Below are positions 33,215-45,500 of a DNA stretch of 64,000 nucleotides, one piece after another. The notes below the pieces were generated by a model. The model did no database searches and was not told the origin of the DNA. It saw only the letters and a program-made list of their open reading frames with translations. Made by a program: the position numbers and the translations under genes. The stretch comes from Euryodendron excelsum (taxonomy: Eukaryota; Streptophyta; Magnoliopsida; Ericales; Pentaphylacaceae): the NCBI GenBank assembly GCA_033060915.1, contig CM065383.1, positions 9,922,501 to 9,986,500 of the forward strand. The letters are read 5' to 3'. Each line of letters starts with the position of its first letter. Position 1 is the first letter of the stretch.

Positions 33215-35860
33215 ATGGCCGGTGAGGTATCTCCACTGATTGCCAATAAAGTTTCTCCAGTGCCACCTCCATTGCCTGGTCCGGCAAGAAGAAGTTATTC
33301 TCCAAAGGGGTTAGCAATGAATGAAACTCCGGTAAGAAGACACTGCGATGTCTCCACGGCCACAAGGGATTTCTGGGAACGTCTCTTCGACGAAGGTTAC
33401 AGAGCAGATGTTTTCATTAATACTGATAATGGTGGCATCATCTACGCACATGCCAGTATCCTCGTAAGTCTTTGCACATCCATATAAATTTTAACATCTC
33501 TGGTGCGGCACTTAGACACTCACACATTACTTGTGGTGACTACTTGACGGGCTGTGACAACAGGGTGTGGCTTCTCCGGTGTTGAGAAGCATGTTGAAGC
33601 AATCAAGAGGACGCGGTCGTAGGCGATCAATCTCGATCCATGGAGTTCCGCAAGGCGCAGTTCAAGTTTTCGTACGTTTTTTATACTCTTCCAGGTACCC
33701 AATTCTCTCCTCTTTTTGCTTCTATTGTTGTATCTTCCACAAAGCTACCATTAATGTTAGCTTTATTGTTCTTGGTGATAATTGTTATTGTGTTTTATGT
33801 GTAGCTATGAGCCAGAAGAGATGGAGAAATATGTGTTGCATTTATTGGTGCTGTCGCATGCCTACGCAGTCCCCCACTTGAAGCGAGTGTGTGAATGGCG
33901 ATTAGAGAAGGGACTGGTAAACGTAGAGAATGTAGTCGACACCTTCCAGCTTGCGCTACTGTGTGATGCAGCTCGACTTAGCGTCATTTGCCACCGTTTG
34001 ATTGTGAAGAACTTCAAAGCTGTTTCTGCCACGGAAGGATGGAAAATCATGAAAGAGAGCCACCCGGTGCTAGAGAAGAAAATCCTGGAGTCCATAGTTG
34101 AAGCAGAAACTGTAAGTACTTCTTTTTACTTTTTTCTTCCCTGGCAATGCAATGGCACAACCAAAACAGACCCAAGAATATGTTTGTCACAAAATTTCAT
34201 ATACTTCTTGTACATATTCTTTAGTTATTATTCATTGTATTTAAATGTTATTGATTTGCTTTGTACATTGTTTTTTTTTTTTTTTTTTAAACTTTTCTGA
34301 GAAATTGTGATAAAAAAAAGTTGAGAATTTTTTTTTTCAATTTTTGAGGTGAATAGATCAAACTTCTATACAAAATAAGTGACGCGAACCGACTCAAATT
34401 AGTTTAGTTGAACTCTATAATATTGTTAGTCCGGTTTAGAGTCCAAAATTTTAGAATTAATAAAAAATCGATACATTTTAGAATTAATAAAAAAACGATA
34501 TGCTTTATTTTGTGTTTGGCATGAAACCGACCTCCCCGACTTATGCACACCCTTAATAGCAACTCATGTTAAAATTCCATCTATCCTTTTATATTGATCT
34601 GTGTAGTGTTTTCTTTTCCACTTTCAGAGGCAAAAGGAGAGGACAAGAAAGCTGAACGAGAGAAAAATCTACTTACAACTACACGAGGCAATGGAAGCTC
34701 TTGTTCACATCTGTAGGGATGGTTGTAGGACAATTGGTCCCCGTGACAAGGTTTTGAAAAAGGATCAGGGCCCTTGCAATTACGCGACCACTTGCAAGGC
34801 GCTGGAGTTGTTAGTCCGCCACTTTGCTGGTTGCAGGATGAGAGTCACCGGTGGTTGCATTCGCAGCAAGAGAATGTGGCAGCTCTTGGAATTACATTCC
34901 CATCTCTGCGCCGATTCGAATGCCTGTAGAGTTCCTTTATGCAGGTGCACATCTATAAATCTATTGTTTGAGCGAAAATCACATAATTCTTACGTGATTC
35001 AAAAGCGAACACATAATCTTCATATGATTTGAGATAATTTGCAAGATGATGAAAATTGTAGAGTCAATTGTGATTGTGTCGCAAAGGCATTTTCGTTATT
35101 TTATCTTCGAAAACAGACTATCAAAAAATAATTTTGTTATTTTATGTCAAATAAAGTGTTGACCTTAACTGCAATTTGTCAAATTGGTACTTTCGTTATT
35201 TTATCTCTCTAAAATAAACATAGAGAGTATTTTATCTCTCTATTTTTTCTTAAACAATTACCCCAACAAAAGAGGAGAGAGAATGATAAAAATTTATGAA
35301 ATAATACTATTTAAAATTTAGAGAGCTAAAAGTAGCTCTCTACAATTGGAGAGCCAAAATGAGATTCTAAAATAGGGAGTTATATGGAGCAACTATTGGA
35401 AGGCCATTTTTAATGTTTAACTCTCTAAAATAACTAAGATAGTCACTTTAAAGAGCCTTTTGAATATACTCTTAAACCACATTAAGATAAAAGGTAATTA
35501 TCCATTTTATTTTTCTCCTTCGACCTCGAATCCCAAGAATGTCCTGTGTTTGCTGAACCTAAAACAGGCTCCGCATTGGATTAGTAACTGTGGCACATGG
35601 CATATCTTATTGCCCAAATTTTCCCCTAGTTGGCTCTATGTGAATAGGAATTTTTTTTTTTTTTGGATTTTCTATCCTAGAACAGTTTAGGTTTGACTCT
35701 TCTGCTAAAATTGAGGAATTCCTTTTCTTCCCATTTCAGGAACTTTAAGCAAAGGAGGATACAAAAACAGAAGAAGGACGATATTAAGTGGATAATACTA
35801 GTAAGAAAGGTCTTGAGAACAAAGAGCATTTCAGGAGCGCCATTCTTTGCTTCAGAATGA
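33215..35860 (+). CDS. BTB/POZ and TAZ domain-containing protein (BT family)
   Basis: Plant-specific scaffold: BTB domain for dimerisation and CUL3 binding, TAZ zinc finger, and a C-terminal calmodulin-binding region. Family members act in gametophyte development and nutrient, sugar and hormone responses. Exons: 33215-33463, 33564-33694, 33805-34111, 34628-34944, 35740-35860; 1,125 nt, 374 residues plus TGA. All introns GT-AG with matching phases. [22 protein letters not shown] in exon 1, [10 protein letters not shown] and VFVRFLYSS in exon 2, [20 protein letters not shown] in exon 3. TAZ: exon 4 with Cys/His residues in [31 protein letters not shown] and [16 protein letters not shown]. The tail has basic and hydrophobic residues ([21 protein letters not shown]). 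Length fits the family (about 350-380). I do not assign BT1-BT5; the tail is most like BT4 as I recall it. ATG 33215 gives the usual N-terminus. Confidence 0.94.
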
Positions 35861-36430
35861 TATAATCAAAAAGTACTCAAGGCTCTTACTTTGTGTTTAG
35901 AATTTAAATTTACTGAGGAAAGAAAAAGGAAAGAAGAAAAAAAAAATGAAAAGGAAAAAAGAGGAAGGGTGTAAAATTTCAAATTCTATGCTTTTATATT
36001 TGGTTATATTAAAAAAATAAAAGCACAAATGATTTCTTCATTAATTTCTCTTTTATCTTCTTTTATCCACTACTTTTTTTAATAAAAGTAATTTTATTTC
36101 TCATTTCTTTTTCTTTTCACTCCAATGGAATATTCCAAACGCAACATTAATTCAATCAAATGACTCGGGGATCCATTCTGCCTCATTTTCAAGTTTTGAA
36201 GCAAAGAATCACTTCTTCCTCCCACCGACATCTTCAAGCCTGCGGTACCCAGGTGCCCGCAAACACAAAAGGTAATACGTACAATGCTCAGTGAAATTGA
36301 TGCTTCTATACCTAAGAAGCTAAAAGGTTGAGAAAAAAGCAAACAGGTGGCTGGAATATTTGTTAAGTGCATTTGGGAATAATCACAGAGGAAGGACATC
36401 GTTTTCTATTGGGCTATCCATAGTATGAGT
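35861..36430. other. Spacer with foldback element
   Basis: Contains the BT 3' UTR and a foldback element at about 35890-36150. No gene is seen. Confidence 0.5.
35890..36150. mobile_element. Foldback MITE-like element
   Basis: Left part ACTTTGTGTTTAGAATTTAA followed by a purine-rich arm (GGAAAGAAAAAGG); right part T-rich, ending TGGAATATTCCAAACGCAACA. The ends pair imperfectly. It probably belongs with the other TTTGGAA-type foldbacks but is more decayed. Confidence 0.4.
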
Positions 36431-36608
36431 TGTTGGGGGTGTTAGTGTATATATTAGCATAGTTCTTAGTTTGCATATATTTTACATCAGTTAATCACTG
36501 TTTCTTTTTTATTCTTTTGTAATATAAATATAGGGTCCTTATATATATATATATAACTCACTTAATGCAATACATTTTCTTTTGCATATCTTTCTTTCTT
36601 TTCTAACA
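36431..36608 (+). repeat. 5' LTR of the 36-41 kb copia element
   Basis: Starts TGTTGGGGGTGTTAG and ends TTTTCTAACA. It contains a TATA-like AATATAAATATAGGG at about 36522-36536, which recurs in the 3' remnants. Confidence 0.75.
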
Positions 36609-36621
36609 TAGTATTAAAGTC
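36609..36621 (+). other. Decayed primer binding site
   Basis: TAGTATTAAAGTC sits where TGGTATCAGAGCC is expected. Most differences are G to A or C to T, as expected from methylated-cytosine decay. Confidence 0.6.
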
Positions 36622-37129
36622 AAGAGAAAGTATGTTTTGTGATTGCCTTTTGAGGAATTTTTCATATTAGAACTCCTAAGGTTCTCTTCCTCCTCTCCGG
36701 CCAACCTCCAACCATCTTCTGGCAACTTTCTAATCAATTTTCGATGCCTTTCGGGAAGCTCTCCACCACTTCCCGTCGACTTTCCGACCAACCTCCGCTG
36801 ACTTTTCGGCCACCTTTCAGTGACTTTTCGATGACTTTTCAACCACTTTCCGGCCAACTTATGGCGTCTTTCTGGCTACTTTACGACGTCACTCCGATCG
36901 TCCTCTCTGGTGTCTCCCCAGCCGTCCTTCAGCCATTTATGTTTGACTCCTAACTAATTCGGGCTTTTTAAATCAAATTTTGGCCTCTATTTCTGCTGGT
37001 TCTACATTGTTTCTGCTGTTTCTCTTGCTTTGGAAGCTTTTCTACCGTTATGTCTAGTTGGGTTTTTGTTATTCACGTCTCTTACCTATGGAGTGTTCTA
37101 AGGTCTCTAGACTGATTCTTCTCACTCTG

Positions 37130-37969
37130 GAAGGTCTTAATTATATTCCTTGGTCTCAAGCCATGTTCAGTTTTCTCAAGGGATGAAAACTTTGGTGCTA
37201 TATCATTGAAGATATTTAGGCACCTATTAAATGTGTAGCTGAAACGGCTACCGAATTTACTGAACGACTTGAGGAATGGGATAGTAAGAATCATCAGATT
37301 ATCACTTGGTTCCGAAATACAACCATTCCTTCTATCAATCTCTAGTTTGGACACTTTGACATAACTCACTTTATCTAGGCCTTCCAGGCCAACCACTACA
37401 CCACTGCCAATCTTGCTCATCAGTATCAGCTTCTGATTTCTCTGCATCGCTTGAAACAGGAATCTGGCCAGTCTATCAACGCCTTCCTGTCTCAAATATA
37501 TACTCTTTGGGATCAGTTGACTCCTTCTAAGCCTACTTGGACATGCTCCACTGATGTTGCTCAGTTGCCCTCTACCGCGATCAGCAGCGCCTGATTACGT
37601 TTCTCATGGCTCTCACTGATGTATTCAAGCCTCTCTTCTCCATCGTTGCCATCTTCTACCTTGGAACAGGCTATTTCTGAGCTCTTATTTGAGGAGACTT
37701 ATCTCGGACTCACTCGGCCACTACCTGTGGACACCATTCTTGCCCCATGTAGTTCTCGATTCTAAAGCTCTTCAGGTGCTTCTCACGATTCTTCAGCTCC
37801 TGGTGATTCCCGCAGTTCTATTAAGTCTTTTGGTTCCTTTTTAGGTCCTATTGCCTGGTTTGATGCCTGCACATTTTGTCATGTCACTAACCATCGTCTA
37901 CTTACCTGCCCCACTCGGATCTGTAGGCACTGTCGTCGACGTGGCCCTGGTCACTTTCTCTCTGATTGC
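37130..37969 (+). pseudogene. copia gag remnant with zinc knuckles
   Basis: Spread over several frames. A UBN2-type gag stretch reads LLISLHRLKQESGQSINAFL near 37430-37490. At 37868-37969 two knuckles follow: CTFCHVTNHRLLTC fits CX2CX4HX4C; CRHCRRRGPGHFLSDC has six rather than four residues before His. Confidence 0.75.
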
Positions 37970-38231
37970 CCCAAAAATCCTTCTCGAAGAAATTCTCACT
38001 TTTCGTCTACTACTATCACTACTGAGGATTCTACTGTTCTTACTGAGGATTCTACTGTTCCCTCCTCCTCCTCCTCCTCCTCCTTCTCCTCCTCTGCGAT
38101 CATTGTTAGTGATCTTCCTACATTCTTTCAATAGTTTATGTTTGCCTCTAGTAATCCCTCCTCTACTGCCTTGTCTGCTACTTTAGGTATTTCTTTGTGG
38201 TTCTTCAAGTATTTCTAGGTGTAGCAATCAT

Positions 38232-38486
38232 ATGACTTCTAACTTGATATCTTTTTCTTCTAAATCTTCTGTGTCTACTCTTCATGTCATTTATATTGCT
38301 AATGGGTCCTCTATGTCTATCGATAATGTTGGTCATGTCTCCACTTTCACTCTTGCACTCCCTCATACTTATTACATTCCTAAATTCACACTCAATCTTA
38401 TCTCTATTGACCAATTATGTGATCTTGGTCTTACTGTTGTTTTCTCTTCTCCTAGCTTTGTTGTGAAGGATCTGCGGACGGGATAA
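38232..38486 (+). pseudogene. copia protease region remnant
   Basis: The frame begins MTSNLISFSSKSSVS and contains ANGSSMSIDNVGHV and YYIPKFTLNLISIDQLCD, the usual stretch after the copia protease motif. The catalytic D-S/T-G lies just upstream and is lost to mutation. Confidence 0.75.
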
Positions 38487-38929
38487 ACTTTTGGGATAAG
38501 TCGTAAACATGGTCACTTGTTTAAGCTCGTTCATCTTCACCTTCTTTGTCTGACTGCTGATGCAACTTCTTTTCATGCTGTTACTTCCTCATTTCTTGGA
38601 CTTTGACACTCTTGTTTAGGTCATGTTTTCTTAGGTCGTTTACGTTTTTTTTTGTCTAAAGGTGTGTTAGGTTCTGTCCGTAATAAATACCTTGATTGTT
38701 AGTCCTGTTAACTTTCTAAACAACCGGCTTTATCCTTTAATAATAGTGTTTCTGGTTCTTTGGCCACTTTTGACTTGATTCACTCTAATATTTGGGGGCC
38801 CTCTCCTACTTCTCCTATAGGAGGCTCTTAGTATTTTGTTATATTAATTGATGATTTTTCTATATTATTTGGCTTTATCTCTTGCAAAATTGATCTCAAT
38901 TTCAATAAACCTATTATGATTTTGCTTGC

Positions 38930-39307
38930 ATGATCAAAACTCAATTTTCTCATGATATTAAGGTTTTTCGGTTTGACAATGCTGCAGAATATTGTGATAA
39001 GACATTTCTTGCCTTTCTACCTAAGCATGGCACTGTTCCTCGTCGTTCTTGTCCCAGTACTTCACCACAAAATGGTCGTGCTGAACGAAAACATCGCCAT
39101 CTTCTTGATATTACCCGGCCTCTTCTTATCTCTACATCTTGCCCTGAACGGTTTTGGGGTGAAGCTACTCTTATTGCTACTTATACCATCAACCATGTAC
39201 CTTCTGCTCTCCTTGGTAACCTCACTCCATATGAGCGTTTATATGGTACTACTCCTGATTATCACTCTCTTCGTGTTTTTGGGTATGCATATTTTGTCTT
39301 ACTTTAA
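38930..39307 (+). pseudogene. copia integrase fragment
   Basis: Reads VFRFDNAAEY, then STSPQNGRAERKHRHLLDI and FWGEATLIATYTINHVPS: the second catalytic Asp and the Glu of the DDE core. The frame stops at 39307 (…FVLL) and upstream parts are in other frames, so the enzyme is broken. Confidence 0.85.
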
Positions 39308-40119
39308 CCTCATGAGCGTACTAAATTGGAGCCTCGAGCTCTTCTTTAGTGCTTCTTGGGCTATGGGATTGAGCACAAAGGTTATCGCTGTTAGGATCCT
39401 CTATCTAAACGTCTTTGTGTTTCTCGCCATGTTGCCTTTTAGGAACACAATATGTTCTCCTTCTTATCGTCCTTCCATCTATCCTCTCCTTCTGTTCCTC
39501 CTTACTTCACTGATCCTGCTATTGAGTTATTTCCTGAGGCTGTCACTGTCCTTGATGCTATTCCTCCTGAGGATATCCATGTCCCTAATACTATCACACC
39601 TATTGTGCCTCTTGTTACAACTTATCCCGTGGAGTCCCCATCGGTTGGTCCTGCGTCTCCTGTTGGCTCTTCGATCTCTGATCCTTCTCAGCCTTCTTCT
39701 TCTGATGAGCCTCTTGTTTGAAGTTCTACCCGGGTAAGGAATATTTCTCCTCACCTTAGTGATTATTACTGTTTTTTCACTATTCTTGCTTAATATGAGC
39801 CTCACACTTATTGCGAGACTAGTTCTAATCCTCTTTGGCAGCAAGTAATAGATGATGGATTGCAGGCTCTTGCCAAGACCCACACTTGGGACTTGGTTGA
39901 TATTCCTCCTAGTAAGTTTGTGATAGGGGGTGTCGTTGGGTCTACAAGATCAAGGCCCGTTTTGATGGTTCTGTAAAACGTTACAAAGCCCGTCTAGTTG
40001 CCAAGGGCTTCACTCAGGAGTATGGCATTAACTATGAGGAGACATTTGCTCCTGTTGCCCGTCTCACCTCTGTCGGAGTCTTATTGTCGTGGTTACTGTT
40101 CGCCAATGGCTCTTATATC

Positions 40120-40695
40120 AGTTGGATGTCAAGAATGCTTTCCTCAATGGTAATCTTTTTGAGAAAATCTTTATGCAGCCCCCTCCTGGTTCTTCTCATT
40201 CTTCACAACAGGTCTGCAAGCTTCGTTGTACTCTCTATGGTCTTAAGCAAGCTCCTCGTGCCTAGTATGCCAAATTTAGTTCCACCATCAGTGACCTTAG
40301 CTTCTCTTCTAATGATTCTGATTTTGATCTTTTTGTTCGCAAGTCTTCCCACGGCATTGTTCTCCTCCTTCTTTATGTGGATGATATAATTTTCACTGGT
40401 GATGATACTCATGGTATTTCTGAGCTTAAGGTATTTCTTAACAGCCATTTTGAGATTAACGATATTGGTCCTCTCTACTACTTTCTTAGCCTTGAGATCT
40501 CTTTTGGCTTTACTGGTTATTCTCTTACTCAGATCAAGTATGCCTCAGATCTTTTTACTCGTGCTGGTCTTACTAATAGTAAGACTACTTCCACACCTCT
40601 AAAAGCTAATGTACGTCTTACCCTTCTAGATGATGAGCCTCTATCTGATGTTACTCTCTATCGACAGCTTGTTGACAGTCTTGTCTACCTCTATT
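40120..40695 (+). pseudogene. copia reverse transcriptase fragment
   Basis: Contains LDVKNAFLNGNLFEKIFM, LYGLKQAPRA and the catalytic LLLYVDDIIFTGDD, then NDIGPLYYFLSLEIS. A TAG at 40264-40266 replaces the expected Trp. The frame ends at a junction with LTR sequence at about 40691-40698, cutting off the rest of RT and RNase H. Confidence 0.88.
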
Positions 40696-40697
40696 TC

Positions 40698-40884
40698 ATC
40701 GGTTAATTACTACTTCTCTTCCATTCTTTTGTACTATAAATATAAGGTCCTTATGTACATCTAACTCACTTAATGTAATACTTCTATTCCATTCTTTTAT
40801 ACTATAAATATAGGGCCCGTATGTACATTCAACTCATTCAATGCAGTACATTCTTTTTTGCATATCTCTCTCTCTTTTTTAACA
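40698..40884 (+). repeat. Truncated, duplicated 3' LTR remnant
   Basis: 40698-40780 matches 5' LTR sequence from 36485. A second copy of the middle part starts at 40781 (CTTCTATTCC against CTTCTCTTCC at 40713; 68-bp offset) and continues to the LTR end at 40884. Confidence 0.8.
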
Positions 40885-42534
40885 AGGCGTTTTGTTTTAA
40901 ATTAAAAGTCTCTTATTCAACTATGTCATTATGTACAAAAAATTTGTATAAATTTTTTAGTTGTACACAAAAATTTTATTAAATTTTCTGATTGTATATG
41001 ATTGCCCTTAGTTAAAAAGGCATTCCAGTACACATAGCTGATGCTGTTATAGGGTCTAATATGGACTTTTTCAGTATTAATGAGTATCAGATTTTGCTGC
41101 CTATTATTTAGTTCCTTAAATGTTGTGGATGTAATATATTATATGTCATAATTTAGTACAATGAGTATTAAAAAAGGAGTACTACCTAAGACCTTTTTTT
41201 TAAATTTTTTTTCCGCCTTTTTCTATCTACCATTAGGTTGTTTTTACGTTTCCAACACAGCGCCTAAAACACAATAGGACAGCTTTGCTTGTGCACCAAG
41301 GCCGCAATTCCCTATTAAATTAGCTATTTGAGGCGCATTTCCTACTAGACGGAGGTGATCTTGGGCAAATTCAAGACCCATTGGTTTTTGAAAGTATCCG
41401 AACACCATCGTCTCTTCATGCTTGATCTCAGGACTCATCCCCTCTTTGTAATTGTCTCTGCAATTTGCTTCCCATTCTTTTCGTTGTTTCCTTTTCAAAC
41501 TTCTGTTATTCTTCCCAGCTGTTTTCATTAGATAGCTTGCAATTGGTGGCAGTAGCATTTTCCTTTTAGGCATTAAATCAGTAATGAAATCTCCCCTGAA
41601 TCTCACACCATTCAAAGTACGATAATACTTGCTAAATCATTCACCACGTCTTCTGGTTTCGCCAGCGATGGTTAGTGTTGTGAAACGCTCTCACAGAGAC
41701 AATTTGACAGTCATGTGGTGTTCATCACTTTGTATACATGCTCTTTCTTTCTCTTTCTACTTTTGTTCTTTTATGGGAGCTTCAGTGCTGAACAGGAGCA
41801 GCAGGTTTATTGGTTGGCACACTTCAACAAAAACAAATTCATTATATGGTTAGTTCTAGTGCTATCTTTGTGGTTTGCAGAAATAAATAGCCCGTTTGTT
41901 GGCTTGATATAGGCATTGTAGGAATAATTCCCTACTACAATCTAAAATCTAAACACCAAGATGTGTCACGTAACACATCCGTAGAAACCCAAACAAATAA
42001 TGTATTTTCACTATGCTTATTATGAATAAAAGAAAGGCTACAGCATTGTATGGCATCAAATAATATATTCTACCCAAGGTGTATTTAAACGAAAAAGACC
42101 ACCTTCTAGTAGTATGGTGATTTGTGTTGGAATGCAAAACAAAGTTATCTTTTCTTGATTTGGCAATCCATGGTAGCTCATTGCTGGGTATTAAATGTTG
42201 ATTTCCTTTGGTGTCGCTTTCACGCGATTAGATGGAACCATGCAGCTTGTTCTTATTCATGTTTTTATTCCACTTGCAGCCCTTGATTGTATTCCCTTCC
42301 CAGTTCCATTATATAGCTCTTCATTTGGAAGTATGAATTCACACAGCGGGAGGCTCTTCTTGTAGTGGTTTGCACTTCCTTATCATCCTACTCCTTCGAC
42401 ATGCTTTCAACAAAAGAATGTAAATTACCTTTGAGACTGCTTCAATCAGAATGGATCTGGAACTGTGAGAGCATCACTATCAGCTAATATGTTGTTCTCC
42501 CAAGAAACTTCAGTGCATCACATTCCCCTAATTT
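40885..42534. other. Intergenic region left of the formin gene
   Basis: No gene is recognised. A 123-codon open frame on the minus strand is listed separately. The right end should include the formin 3' UTR. Confidence 0.5.
41244..41615 (-). CDS. Unrecognised 123-codon open frame
   Basis: I do not recognise this protein. It is not low-complexity: it has a basic stretch (NNRSLKRKQRKEWEANCRD) followed by mixed sequence (VFGYFQKPMGLEFAQDHLRL). No splice partners, promoter or homologous exon are evident nearby. It could be a gene fragment, a small gene or a chance frame between the retroelement and the formin gene. Confidence 0.2.
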   Translation of the reverse strand: MNGVRFRGDFITDLMPKRKMLLPPIASYLMKTAGKNNRSLKRKQRKEWEANCRDNYKEGMSPEIKHEETMVFGYFQKPMGLEFAQDHLRLVGNAPQIANLIGNCGLGAQAKLSYCVLGAVLET

Positions 42535-45500
42535 TCATGGTGATGAGCTTTCATCATCTGAGCTATCTTGTCTCACGTTGTATCTGTTAAGGACGGGTAA
42601 AGATGCAGTTGCAGGTATCCGGAAGGATCTAACAGGACCCACCATTGTACTATCCTTCATCTTCCCTACTTCCTTGCACACATGATCCAATGTGGAGAGA
42701 AAATCTCTTACGATCATGAAGATCCTGAAAGGATGGGCTTCTTCTTTAGTAGCATCACCATGAAAATACTCTGTGACCTGTTTCACTAAGGATAAGGCCT
42801 CTCTTTCATCAGCCTTAATCTTAGTGATTTCCTCTTCAGCCTCTTTAAGAAACATATTCATTGAATTGAAGAATTTCCCTTGCATATTTGGCTTCTCAAA
42901 TTGCAAAACCACTCTTACTTTCTCTAGCCCCATTTCGAGCTTTGACACATAGCTGCTTAAGACATCTGAGTCCATTGCTGCTGCGTTTTTGACATTGCCA
43001 AGTTCTCTGCTTAAACCAGCAACAACTTGTAATCCTTGCTTCTTGAAATCCTCCTCCTTCACTTTAGAATTCATTGTATTTGGAAGGTTTTCAGCTGTAT
43101 GATCAGAAGCTGCATCTTCTGATCTGATAATCTCCTGGACCACAAAGTGGAGTAAAGTTGTCTTCCCATCTGTTCCCTTAATATCTACTAATTTTAACAG
43201 TGTGTCAAGTTTAAAAGCTGTTGCATGACCACGATTGGTTCCAACATTCATTCTGTTTCCTGTTCTGAGAACAGCTTCAAGGAGTTTGAGAAATAACCGA
43301 CTGTTCTTCAATTCCCCACTTGCTGCCTGGGAAGTGTCATACATGATGAGCTTCATCTAAAGGGAAAAATTCCTTTAAGCATAAATAGGGTATCACATTC
43401 AGAAGCTTTTGTTGCTTTGAATATGCAGAGGAAACAGTAATAACAAATTTTGAGGAGCAAATTTCTAGGGGCCGGAAAAACAGAGTTTAAGGAATCAATG
43501 CACTTCGATAGCAGAAACCTGATTAGTAGTAAAATTTCAGCAAAAGGAATCTAGTTAGGGTTTATGCAAAGTTACCTCTAGGGTTTGAAAGGATTTCCTC
43601 AAGTACTTTACTTCTGTATCAAAGTTTGCTCTGTACAGCATGGCTTCAACTCTTTTAAAGGCAAATGGTATGTCAAGTACTGCCTTGAGAAATCTCTCTG
43701 CAGTCCCTAATTTTGAGATGTCACCCTTGTAATCTCTCAGTTTTATCTCTTCTTCTTTGGTTGGAGCCATCTTCACCAAGGTTTCCAAAAGCTCATCACC
43801 CAAGCCTTCTGGGTTTCCTGTTGCACAACAACATACATTGCATGTGATGAAGCAAATCTTAAAATGCAAAATACACCCCAGAACCACAGAAGGATAGTTG
43901 GACAAGGGTTAGGACCATAATTAACATTTCATGGACATCTTATTTTCTTCCGGTGGTTGATTTTCATTCTTATTTATATAACTTATTGATATTCTTTGTG
44001 TTGGCATTGCATTCATAACATGGACAGTGTGTCTGGAAATGCTGATGAAATTGGTAACTGTCCTTTTGAAAAGTGTGACCGTGCCATGCCAATGTAATAG
44101 CAGAATTGTTCGCTAGGATTAATTTCCACCAGGCTATAGGTGATCACATCATTGTTGTTGTTGGACTGTTATGTCTGTGTGCTTTTGTCTCCTTGATTTA
44201 TAAAACAAGTCAGTATCACATATTGTGGAACTAAAATAAATAAAATTGCCTCCAACACATATCCTATCCTATATATGTTGTGAGTTTTCAGAATTATCAA
44301 TTATAGGAAAGTCGAGACTGCTTGAAATGATTCTTTAAGACATTATAAAGAATAAACATGCAATTAGCTCTGGTTGCTGTAGAAGAGGGACTGAATGTGG
44401 GGAGAGTAGAAATTTAGCAAAAGGGAAAATAAATTAAGAACATTATTAAAGGTGTAAAGACATAAAATTCTAGGGAGAGTTCTATTTTAATACATTGTTA
44501 CTGTTTCCTACTATATAGAAACACGTCCATCATGTCGGTGAAACGACTCTGAAATTCCTAACATTTCTGCCACATGTTTATTGGTCCATCGATTAATTTA
44601 TGTTGCTAGAACCACATTCAACTTTGTGCACCAATTTACTTTTACATGTATATCAATGCCTTGTCCAGTTAGCTACATATTTCATAATGACAGGGTGTAG
44701 GAATCAATTTTGAAACATTGTTGTAGATTTGTTTCTGATGTCAATTGGGCCATGAAAGAGACCGTTTCTAAATTCAAATAAGTCCCCAAGTTTTGGCAAA
44801 GAAGAACATAGTTCCAGAACCATGCCTACTTTCAGAAATTGGCGGCCAGCAGCTAGGGTGTCTTTTTAGGCATTGCCAAAGAGCCTGTCCCCTTAAGCCC
44901 CTATGGCTTCCAACTGTGCTTATTGTGTGGTTCTAAGGAAGATCATAAAACTCGCTTTGTACCGATTCGATCCGAGCTCTCTTATTGAATTGCTCATTCA
45001 ATGAGCGTTAAGAAATAGGTTTTGTATGTTCTCATCTCAAGCATGGAGTGGTGACAAATGAGGCAACAGAAGAAACACAAAATATTGTTTAGGGACTTTA
45101 CAAGGAGAAGAAGAGTAAGGATAATTGGAAGTAGTAGACTAAAAGAGAAGCTATACAAGTACCCAAGGTATAATGTTATCTAGTCAAACACTTGCTGACT
45201 TGAGAAGTGAAGAAAATAGGACTTTTCCTCACTACATGAAATAGCTGGTTTATTGAGAATCTTTACAGATGATATTTGACAATCTGTCTTTAGTGAAACC
45301 CTCAATCACAAATTTACATTCATATATAGCAGGGAGAATATCATGAAGTATTATGCTGAAATATGGCTGTTTAAACATGAAAACATGGGTATCAAATAAC
45401 TCTTGTTTATATAATGATGACTATTTTGATGAACAGAACGATGAGTTAGCAGCAGAAGATTAATCCTATAAGTTGATGGAGAAATGTTGATTTTTGATAA

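Larger units (their letters stand above)
36431..40884 (+). mobile_element. Decayed Ty1-copia retrotransposon with deleted 3' end
   Basis: The order is that of copia: 5' LTR (36431-36608), decayed primer site, gag with zinc knuckle, protease region, integrase, RT, then LTR remnants. Many stops and frame changes break the polyprotein. RNase H and the first 54 bp of the 3' LTR are missing: RT (...VYL) runs straight into CATCGGTTAATTAC, which matches LTR position 36485. The LTR remnant is then tandemly duplicated with a 68-bp offset and ends TTTTTTAACA. No matching target duplication is seen. The 5' leader (36680-36900) has repeated ACTTTCCG-like phrases. Inactive as it stands. Confidence 0.9.

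Noticed and set aside
38952..39737. 261-codon Leu-rich open frame in the copia element
   Set aside because: An alternative frame of the integrase region. Its leucine bias comes from the CTT/CTC-rich DNA; the true homology is in another frame.
43327..43356. Formin exon 4 starting at MKLIMYD as the main form
   Set aside because: The acceptor at 43326 gives the conserved FH2 junction. The upstream site is kept only as a possible alternative.
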